NCBI GenBank assembly: GCA_003555185.1
Contig: PWFZ01000160.1
Span: 1-6,816, forward strand
Reading direction: 5' to 3'
Source: Balneolaceae bacterium
GTDB taxonomy: Bacteria; Bacteroidota; Rhodothermia; Balneolales; Balneolaceae
DNA: 6,816 nucleotides
The position numbers and the translations under genes are program-made. The notes under the pieces are model-generated. The model was not told the origin of the DNA. It ran no database searches and saw nothing but the letters and a program-made list of their open reading frames with translations. Positions 1 to 5,344 of the stretch are shown here, piece after piece. Position 1 is the stretch's first letter; every line of letters begins with the position of its first letter.

Positions 1-296
1 TACAGGATAACCGACTTGTTATTTTAACGGATGTAGAACGAAGTGGAAATGCCCCTTTTATAGGAAGCGTACGAACACGGGTTACAGGGCCGAACGGAAA
101 TGTAGTGGATGAACGACGTTCTTCTACGTCAGTTTACTTTCGCAACAACCAAAAAGTAGAATTTCAAGCGGCTGACTGGCCATCAGGTCAATATAGTGTT
201 GAAACGTCGTTTGAGTCACAAAGAAATGATATTTCATCCAGGCATCTGATTCAGATCCCCGGTGTGACTGAACGTACAACGTTTACTATTGAGTGA
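1..296 (+). CDS. Probable PapD-like periplasmic pilus chaperone, C-terminal part (5' truncated by window edge)
   Basis: The frame is open from base 3 and gives 97 residues ending at TGA 294-296; the gene begins outside the window. The visible part looks like one Ig-like beta domain. It has a segment of the 'N/R-x-G-N-x-x-F-x-G' type (RSGNAPFIGS), then a 'G-P-N-G-x-V-V' turn, and a late 'P-S-G-Q-Y-S-V' element. This pattern is seen in the C-terminal domains of divergent PapD-like chaperones and related periplasmic Ig-like proteins. There are no cysteines or membrane segments in the visible part. Its stop overlaps the GTG start of the usher-like gene by 4 bases, the usual chaperone-then-usher order, and that context is the main support for the name. 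If it is a chaperone, it would hold pilin subunits in the periplasm and deliver them to the usher. The diagnostic N-terminal domain lies outside the window, so another secreted Ig-fold protein remains possible. Confidence 0.55.
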   Translation, partial: QDNRLVILTDVERSGNAPFIGSVRTRVTGPNGNVVDERRSSTSVYFRNNQKVEFQAADWPSGQYSVETSFESQRNDISSRHLIQIPGVTERTTFTIE

Positions 297-3286
297 AACA
301 AAGATGCATCCTGATACCCATAATTCTGTTTGGTTTATTGTTATCGGGTATCCATGAAAAAGCCATTGCTCAGGAATCATATTCTGAGCAGGAAGTTCTG
401 CTTCAGTTTCGCTATCAGGGTGCAGTGAATATTTATGCATCTACCATCTACGTTGATGATCAATTCTACCTCTCCATCTCTGAGTTTTTTAATGCCCTTC
501 GAATTGATTATCAAATTGACACCGGAAATCTTCTTGTAACCGGTCAGTATCTTAATAAGGGCCGATACACGATAGATTTTCAAAATCGTCGTGCCACCCT
601 GGATGGACGTACTGTCGAGTTAACAGCCGATGACTTCATCACATCAGATATCGGTTTCTATATCACACCGAAGAAACTGGATGAACTGTTTGGATTAAAT
701 TTTACGGTTGATTTCAGTAATCTGGCCATCACGCTCCAAACAGATGACACGATGCCCATTATTGCACAAAGGGAAAGAGAGCGTCAACGCGAACGTGTCA
801 GCCGAACACAAAGGGATCTTTACCGAACCTTCTACCCCCTGCAATACGACAGGCAAAAAAACAGGTTCCGGGCCGGATTTGTTGATTACAATCTTACCGG
901 TAACTATTCCGGTGGGAGCAACAGTTTTTTGTTTAACACATCCTTTGGTTCCGAATTAGCGGGTGGTGATTTGCAGGGGTCTGTATTTGGTAATATTTCA
1001 GAAACCTCCACATCCTTACGTTCCTCAAATTTGCGGTGGCGCTATGGAATTCGTGATAATGATTACATCAGCAGGGTCATTGTGGGTCAGACCACAGCAA
1101 GGGGACTTTCTCCGGTAGCTTACACCGGTGTTCAAATTTCTAATGAACCCATTGAACCTCGTTTTCTCTACGATCAAACCGTTTTTTCCGGTTCGGTTGA
1201 ACCCGATTCTGAAGTAGAGCTCTACCGCAACAATACACTGGTCGATTTCCAGCAGGCAGATGCTGCCGGTGATTACAGGTTTGTCGTTCCTTTAACGTAC
1301 GGAACGTCTTCATACAGTATCCGAACCTATAGTCCAACCGGACAAATGTCAGAGCGTGAAGCCCGTATTCAGGTTCCGTTCAACTTTCTTCCACCCGGTG
1401 AAATAAACTATACCGTTGATGCCGGCCGGCTCGACAATCCATTATCAGGTTCTTTAAATCGTGGATTCATTACCAAAGGGAATGTAGCAAGCGGATTAAC
1501 CAACTGGCTGACAGCACAAGGGGGTGTTGAATATTTTGAAGATTTTCATACAACCCTGCCTACATTTTCAGCAGGACTCTCTTCCCGGTTTCTTACAAAC
1601 TATCTGGTATCTCTTGAAGCAGCGAATGATGCCTTTTACAGGGCTAATCTAAGCGTGATTTACCCGTCAGCTGCCAGTATCAGCACAGAGTACACACATT
1701 TTAACCGTCAGGGAGGAATTTATAATCCCGGTAGAAATGTGTCGCGCTTCCGGGCGAATGTATTCACTCCCTTTTCAATCGGTGATTTCCCCCTCTTTTT
1801 TCGATGGTCATTTACCAGTGAAGAACGAGAAACCAACAGAGTGAATCGATACCGGGTTGACTTAAATACTCGAATTGCTCGTGCAAATATTCGTTTGGGG
1901 TATCGTGACAGTCAGATTGGCATGTTAAACTTCGAGGCAAGCCCTACAGCTCGCATATCCGGTTCTGCAACGTACACCCTGTCCCGGTCCCGAAGCCTCC
2001 CCACAATCATTCGTGGAGTATTTACCCGGGCACAGCTTAGCTACGTACCCTCTCTGAAAAAAGTCGAGGATCTGGAATTTCAGCTTAGTAGAAATTTTAT
2101 GCGGCAAGGACGTTTTCAGGCCTCAGCAGGACGAAATTTTATCGGGGATTTTAACTTTTTCAGGTTTGGACTTACGTTTGATTTAAATCGGGTACGAAGC
2201 AGCTCAACGCTTCGGTCAACCCGTGGTAATGTGATTGCAACGCAGAGTATTCGTGGATCTGCCGGGTACGATTCTCAAAATCAAAACGTCCTTTATTCAA
2301 ACCGGCAACAGGTTGGACGTTCCGGTGTAGCAGTCCGAATGTTTGTCGACAACAATAATTCCGGCACATTTAATGAAGGAGACGAACTTATTGCTGAATC
2401 AGCTGTACGTGTAGAAAGAGCAGGTGGCCGCACAGAACTTAAAAATGGAATTAATTACATTTCCCAGCTGCAGCCATACCGCCAATACAACCTTACCATT
2501 AATAAGTCTGCTATTTCAAACCCATTATTGATTCCCAGTGCCGGTAATTTCTCTATTATTACGGATCCTAATCAGTATAAATCCATTGATATTCCATTTT
2601 ACACCTCAGGTATTGTTGATGGACGGGTCAACCGAACCGTGAATGGAGAGTTACAAGGTGTTGGAGGTTTAAGACTGTTTCTTACTCAGATTAATACGCC
2701 TGAGGGAATGACACCTCACACAGAAGAACTTCGTACGTTTTCTGACGGAAGCTTTTATGGATATGAAATTCCTCCCGGAGATTATGAGCTTGAACCTCAA
2801 TCATCACAGCTGGAATTTCTGAATCTGACTGCCAACCCTGAAAAACTACTATTTACTATTGAAGCATTGGCTGAAGGAGATATAAAAGAAGGATTGGAAA
2901 TACAGTTGGTTACAGAAGAAGAGAGCTTTTCACATGAAGAATCTCCTGAGGATACTGCAACAAGCGGTGATGATAGAGCTCCGGTAGTTGAACATCTCTT
3001 ACCTGCGTACGAACGTTATTCCTTATATGTTGATTTGACACTTAGACACCTGATAGATGCTCAAAATGCTTTTTACGGGGGTGAATATGCAGAGGCAATT
3101 GAATTAATTAATCAGTCTTTGGAAATGTTTGAAACAGCTCAGGCTTATTCTCTAAAAGGTAGCATTTATTATTTACTTGGTTATAGAATGGAAGCCCAGC
3201 GTAATTGGCAGTTAGCATTAAGAGCCAACCCGAACATTCTTATTCCGGATGAAGACGTGCTGGATCGAATAATATTAAGTTTTTAA
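293..3286 (+). CDS. FimD-like outer-membrane usher with extra C-terminal SdrD-B-like, prealbumin-like and TPR domains
   Basis: This 997-residue protein probably forms the outer-membrane pore that assembles and secretes pilin subunits. The GTG start at 293 is chosen because it opens a good signal peptide (cleavage likely after AIA, residue 26) and no other in-frame Met occurs before residue 154. Residues 32-150 form a periplasmic alpha/beta region with two 'Y/F-x-x-x-x-x-L/F-x-x-L-x-I/L-x-Y/F' units, resembling stalk or copper-amine-oxidase-N-like domains more than the classical usher N-domain. A charged linker (RERERQRERVSR) follows at 160-171. Residues 185-655 look like a beta-barrel of alternating polar and aromatic strands, interrupted at 294-363 by an usher-plug-like Ig domain (FSGSVEPDSEVELYRNN, then AGDYRF). 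Residues 678-770 resemble an SdrD-B-like domain with the Ca-site-like DNNNSGTFNEGDE. Residues 772-872 resemble a carboxypeptidase-regulatory/prealbumin-like domain. An acidic linker (873-900) and a TPR-like helical module (905-997) end the protein. Classical ushers are about 800-880 residues, so the tail is an addition. Usher assignment is fairly secure; the extra domains are assigned by eye. Confidence 0.8.
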   Translation: MKQRCILIPIILFGLLLSGIHEKAIAQESYSEQEVLLQFRYQGAVNIYASTIYVDDQFYLSISEFFNALRIDYQIDTGNLLVTGQYLNKGRYTIDFQNRRATLDGRTVELTADDFITSDIGFYITPKKLDELFGLNFTVDFSNLAITLQTDDTMPIIAQRERERQRERVSRTQRDLYRTFYPLQYDRQKNRFRAGFVDYNLTGNYSGGSNSFLFNTSFGSELAGGDLQGSVFGNISETSTSLRSSNLRWRYGIRDNDYISRVIVGQTTARGLSPVAYTGVQISNEPIEPRFLYDQTVFSGSVEPDSEVELYRNNTLVDFQQADAAGDYRFVVPLTYGTSSYSIRTYSPTGQMSEREARIQVPFNFLPPGEINYTVDAGRLDNPLSGSLNRGFITKGNVASGLTNWLTAQGGVEYFEDFHTTLPTFSAGLSSRFLTNYLVSLEAANDAFYRANLSVIYPSAASISTEYTHFNRQGGIYNPGRNVSRFRANVFTPFSIGDFPLFFRWSFTSEERETNRVNRYRVDLNTRIARANIRLGYRDSQIGMLNFEASPTARISGSATYTLSRSRSLPTIIRGVFTRAQLSYVPSLKKVEDLEFQLSRNFMRQGRFQASAGRNFIGDFNFFRFGLTFDLNRVRSSSTLRSTRGNVIATQSIRGSAGYDSQNQNVLYSNRQQVGRSGVAVRMFVDNNNSGTFNEGDELIAESAVRVERAGGRTELKNGINYISQLQPYRQYNLTINKSAISNPLLIPSAGNFSIITDPNQYKSIDIPFYTSGIVDGRVNRTVNGELQGVGGLRLFLTQINTPEGMTPHTEELRTFSDGSFYGYEIPPGDYELEPQSSQLEFLNLTANPEKLLFTIEALAEGDIKEGLEIQLVTEEESFSHEESPEDTATSGDDRAPVVEHLLPAYERYSLYVDLTLRHLIDAQNAFYGGEYAEAIELINQSLEMFETAQAYSLKGSIYYLLGYRMEAQRNWQLALRANPNILIPDEDVLDRIILSF
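3059..3247 (+). other. TPR-like module copy 1, in usher C-terminus (residues 923-985)
   Basis: Residues 923-985 of the usher-like protein align without gaps to residues 115-177 of the lipoprotein encoded at 4025-4606. By manual count 23 of 63 positions are identical, including AQ, FY, KGSIY, LG and NW..AL. Each copy reads as two helix pairs of the tetratricopeptide type (G-x-x-x-x-A-I/L near the first, L-G-x-R and A-L near the second). Inference: the two modules derive from one duplicated domain. Confidence 0.75.
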
Positions 3287-3357
3287 TACTTTAAATCTCC
3301 ATATTCTTACGTTTAAATAAAGGCTATGCTCAACAACTACATTAAAGAAAAAAACTA

Positions 3358-4032
3358 ATGAACTACTTTTCAGGATTCAGATGTAAAATAAGTCTATCTG
3401 TTCTGGTTTTAATGTTTCTGCTAAACACATCAACTACTTTTGCTCAGTCGCAATCAACGGAGATTCAGATCATTCAAATCGAGCAAAATTATGATGCCCA
3501 TATAAGCAGTATGTTATCGAATCATTTTGATTACGAGTCATTCATTGTGAATGTGGCTGTTGACACTGAAATGGTAGATATAGTAACAGGGTCAACCAGG
3601 GACCAGATTATTCGAGAACCCAGGGGAAATATTACGATACCGGGGCTCCCCTTTGTACCGGATGAACATATCCGACCCGAACAGCGAATGCAGACGGAAA
3701 CAGTAACCCGGGAGACCACCTCAAAAACTCTGAATCTGGTCAATATAAATGTGAGCATACTTGTAGATACATCCTATTCAGATCAACAGATCGAGTTTAT
3801 GAATCTGCTCACAAATATTGCGGCAAAGACCGATCCGGACCGGGGTGACATTGTAGATATCAACCGCATTCCAATTCCCGGATATGAAAGAGTGACTACG
3901 GACAAACACCCCGAAAGTGAAGAGTCGAACCTTTTTGCGCTTTTCAATCGCTACATACCGGGTTTGTTATTATTCTTATTTATACTGCTATTTGTTGGTA
4001 ATCGATTTCATAGCTCATCAAAGAATGACTGA
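3358..4032 (+). CDS. FliF-RBM3-like, membrane-anchored periplasmic protein
   Basis: This 224-residue protein starts with a signal sequence or N-terminal membrane anchor (residues 9-29, possible cleavage after TFA). A periplasmic domain of about 160 residues follows, then a transmembrane helix (about 199-214, YIPGLLLFLFILLFVG) and a short basic/polar tail. The domain matches the layout of the third ring-building motif of FliF: a helix of the 'E-x-x-x-x-x-x-I-x-x-x-L' type at 42-53, a strand SFIVNVAVDTEM (61-72), a long Pro/Gly-rich insertion (73-110), TVTRETTSKTLNLVNINVSI (115-134), LVD (135-137), then a helix and DPDRGDIVDI (159-168). FliF has the same order, with 'LSVAVVV' then 'A-x-G-F-x-x-x-R-G-D' and a C-terminal membrane helix. 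At this length it would lack FliF RBM1, RBM2 and the cytoplasmic FliG-binding tail. The gene lies 71 bases after the usher gene and overlaps the lipoprotein gene by 8 bases, suggesting a role in the same apparatus. No flagellar gene is visible. The fold assignment is by eye; the function is unknown. Confidence 0.65.
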   Translation: MNYFSGFRCKISLSVLVLMFLLNTSTTFAQSQSTEIQIIQIEQNYDAHISSMLSNHFDYESFIVNVAVDTEMVDIVTGSTRDQIIREPRGNITIPGLPFVPDEHIRPEQRMQTETVTRETTSKTLNLVNINVSILVDTSYSDQQIEFMNLLTNIAAKTDPDRGDIVDINRIPIPGYERVTTDKHPESEESNLFALFNRYIPGLLLFLFILLFVGNRFHSSSKND

Positions 4033-4606
4033 TTCAAAAACAAAAGCACCTGAATTGAAACGCGAATCCGGGAACAATATCGCGATCTCAATTGGTCGTC
4101 ACATATCACTTAGCTCACTCATCACAGTGATCATTCTTACGATAACCGGTTGTAGTTCATCCGTTGTGGTCACAGAATCTCAGGAGACACAACCTGAAAC
4201 CTCCACGGAGTCATTGAATAAAGAAGTTCCTGAAGAACATATAGAAGAATTGAATTCTGAAGCTGCAGATCAATCGGAGATAGACCGTCAAAATGAAGTA
4301 GCAGAAAGAGAGTTGGAAATGCGATTTCAGCAAGAAGCCAATAATCTGACACACTTATATATTTCAGCTCAGCAGTTATTTTATAATGGGAATAGCGAAC
4401 AAGCTTTAATATTTATTCAGCAAGCAAATGATATACGTGACAATGCTGATATCAGAGCCTTCAAGGGCAGTATCTATTTAAGTCTGGGAAATCGTGAAAA
4501 GTTTGAAGAGAATTGGAGAAAAGCATTAGAACTCGATAAAAATGTTCCTGTACCGTCTACTCTCTCTGTACAAAGAGAACTGCAAAATCTTGGTTTAATT
4601 GAATAA
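4025..4606 (+). CDS. TPR-containing lipoprotein of the usher cluster
   Basis: ATG 4025 is chosen as start. It gives 193 residues, and the longer reading from 3917 would run deep through the preceding gene. The ATG sits within ATGACTGA, overlapping the upstream stop by 8 bases, which points to translational coupling. The N-terminus has an unusually long hydrophilic n-region (residues 1-26), a hydrophobic stretch (27-41) and a lipobox ITGC with the lipidated cysteine at 43. Residues 44-105 are acidic, rich in Glu, Ser and Thr, and probably a flexible or partly coiled tether; residues 84-105 (EIDRQNEVAERELEMRF) may be helical. Residues 106-193 form a TPR-like helical domain closely related to the C-terminus of the usher-like protein two genes upstream. 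Inference: it is an accessory lipoprotein that binds the same partner as the usher tail or pairs with that tail. No Asp follows the lipid-bearing Cys (the sequence is C-S-S-S), but lipoprotein sorting rules in this lineage are too uncertain to fix the membrane. Confidence 0.75.
   Translation: MTDSKTKAPELKRESGNNIAISIGRHISLSSLITVIILTITGCSSSVVVTESQETQPETSTESLNKEVPEEHIEELNSEAADQSEIDRQNEVAERELEMRFQQEANNLTHLYISAQQLFYNGNSEQALIFIQQANDIRDNADIRAFKGSIYLSLGNREKFEENWRKALELDKNVPVPSTLSVQRELQNLGLIE
4367..4555 (+). other. TPR-like module copy 2, in lipoprotein (residues 115-177)
   Basis: This is the partner of the module at 3059-3247. It shares 23 of 63 aligned residues with no gap, with the longest identical run KGSIY and a conserved NW..AL in the second helix pair. 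Both copies sit at the C-terminus of an exported protein and follow an acidic linker, so linker plus module may have been copied together. Confidence 0.75.
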
Positions 4607-4689
4607 TCATGGCCAATGATTTTAACAAGCTTGGATACCGTTGAACGACTATCAGTGCATCTGAATGGAGATATCTGGCACCTGGTCTA

Positions 4690-5118
4690 TTACAGATATT
4701 GAATAGTTGCTACTTTTTTTCCTGAATAATGTCCTTCACTAATCGTTTTCCCTTCAGTTTTACCGGTCACTTCAAAAGTAATAGAACCATCATTATTGTT
4801 TCTTTGATGTACATCGGTTGATAGCTCAACTGATGAAGTTCCATTTGAGAGGTTTAATTCATTATCCATTTCGCTAATCATTTCCACACCATCGGGTAGT
4901 GAAACAGAAAAGTCTCCGACTTGAATATCATAATCATTACCCTCATTAAACTTTTCCCATCCTTCTTCTAGTTGATTTGAGCTATTCAGTGCTATAGAGC
5001 TTCCACTTACAACTTCAACTCTTACATCCATAACAGCGGTAGAACTATTTTGAGCGTAAAGTTCTGTTGCTGATAGGATCAGAAAGGCGGCAATTGCATA
5101 TTTAATTAAATTCTTCAT
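4690..5118 (-). CDS. Secreted pilin-like (DUF4402-like) subunit, probable chaperone-usher substrate
   Basis: ATG 5118 is chosen over GTG 5133 because a strong Shine-Dalgarno GGGAGGG ends 6 bases before it, and the GTG overlaps that site. The 142-residue product has a signal peptide (residues 1-22, ELYA|QNS) and a mature part of about 120 residues without cysteine. The mature start (TAVMDVRVEVVSG) has an alternating hydrophobic strand of the kind used as a donor strand. The C-terminus (GHYSGKKVATIQYL) has the classic chaperone-usher pilin signature: Tyr at the penultimate position (141) and Gly 14 residues from the end (129). The 'G-x-Y-S/T-G' element before the last strand is also typical of DUF4402 and archaic pilins. 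It is convergent with, and 83 bases from, the usher cluster, so it is the obvious candidate substrate. A second candidate reading is a stand-alone DUF4402 surface protein. Upstream palindromes suggest a dedicated repressor or activator. Confidence 0.7.
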   Translation of the reverse strand: MKNLIKYAIAAFLILSATELYAQNSSTAVMDVRVEVVSGSSIALNSSNQLEEGWEKFNEGNDYDIQVGDFSVSLPDGVEMISEMDNELNLSNGTSSVELSTDVHQRNNNDGSITFEVTGKTEGKTISEGHYSGKKVATIQYL

Positions 5119-5124
5119 GACCAA

Positions 5125-5131
5125 CCCTCCC
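5125..5131 (-). promoter_or_regulatory. Strong Shine-Dalgarno deciding the pilin-like gene start
   Basis: On the minus strand GGGAGGG lies 6 bases before ATG 5118. Other gene starts in this window show only weak or no complementarity to 16S rRNA, so this site stands out and suggests high-level translation, as expected for an abundant structural subunit. Confidence 0.7.
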
Positions 5132-5169
5132 ACTTTTTATGTTTATGTCTGATTGGCTGAGATCAATAT

Positions 5170-5201
5170 ATTAGAATATTCTAATATTAGAAAGCTCTAA
5201 T
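5170..5201. promoter_or_regulatory. Two abutting 16-bp palindromes, probable tandem operator of the pilin-like gene
   Basis: ATTAGAATATTCTAAT (5170-5185) is a perfect palindrome, extendable to 20 bp over 5168-5187. It is followed without a gap by ATTAGAAAGCTCTAAT (5186-5201), whose 6-base arms are also perfect inverted repeats. The two units agree at 13 of 16 positions and fit ATTAGA-N4-TCTAAT. They lie 52-83 bases upstream of the pilin-like ATG. A third, degenerate copy or half-site (ATTAGAAT) begins at 5268. Dimeric repressors commonly bind sites of this size; which family binds here cannot be told, and no regulator gene is in the window. Confidence 0.6.
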
Positions 5202-5211
5202 GTTAAGGCAA
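5184..5211 (-). promoter_or_regulatory. Possible promoter of the pilin-like gene overlapping the palindromes
   Basis: Reading the minus strand, TTGCCT (5211-5206) and TAATAT (5189-5184) are separated by 16 bases, a plausible -35/-10 pair whose -10 falls at the junction of the two palindromes. Such an overlap would suit repression. Promoter consensus differs in Bacteroidota-like bacteria and AT-rich DNA gives such matches by chance, so this is weak. Confidence 0.25.
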
Positions 5212-5285
5212 GAATAAAACTCTCCTGATTATGTGCCTAAGCCACTGATATAAGGGTTTTTACAAACATTAGAATTTTACCAAAC

Positions 5286-5317
5286 AAAAAAAGCCTTAGG
5301 AAATCCTAAGGCTTTTT
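5286..5317 (-). terminator. Intrinsic terminator of the pyruvate dehydrogenase operon
   Basis: A 13-bp perfect stem (AAAAAGCCTTAGG pairing with CCTAAGGCTTTTT) closes a 4-base AAAT loop. On the minus strand the stem runs into seven T residues. It begins 28 bases after the E2 stop codon. The + strand also ends in five T, so the hairpin could work in both directions, but no + strand gene ends just before it. Confidence 0.9.
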
Positions 5318-5344
5318 GAATAATTGCCGGTAAAAAGTGTAGTT

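Noticed and set aside
3287..3357. Separate promoter between the usher and the FliF-like gene
   Set aside because: The gap is AT-rich but I see no convincing paired elements; co-transcription is simpler.
3841..3849. RGD tripeptide as an integrin-binding motif in the FliF-like protein
   Set aside because: The same RGD occurs at this place in FliF RBM3 as part of the fold, so adhesion to host integrins is not a sensible reading.
3917..4024. Upstream extension of the lipoprotein gene
   Set aside because: It would overlap the preceding gene by over 100 bases in another frame and push the lipobox to about residue 79; ATG 4025 gives a workable signal sequence.
4605..4623. Small hairpin AATCAT-GGCCA-ATGATT followed by TTT as terminator of the lipoprotein gene
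   Set aside because: The 6-bp, mostly A-T stem and short T run are too weak to call; it may contribute, but I would not annotate it.
4616..4702. 28-codon ORF on the + strand starting ATGATTTTAACA downstream of the lipoprotein gene
   Set aside because: It is very short, has no Shine-Dalgarno, and overlaps the end of the convergent pilin-like gene; nothing supports translation.
5119..5133. GTG 5133 as start of the pilin-like gene
   Set aside because: The GTG abuts and overlaps the GGGAGGG that properly serves ATG 5118, and the added residues (GGLV) do not improve the signal peptide.
5168..5201. Palindromes as CRISPR repeats, an attachment site or a terminator
   Set aside because: Only two units with no spacer, no integrase or cas gene nearby, and AT-rich stems with no T run; operator is the simpler reading.
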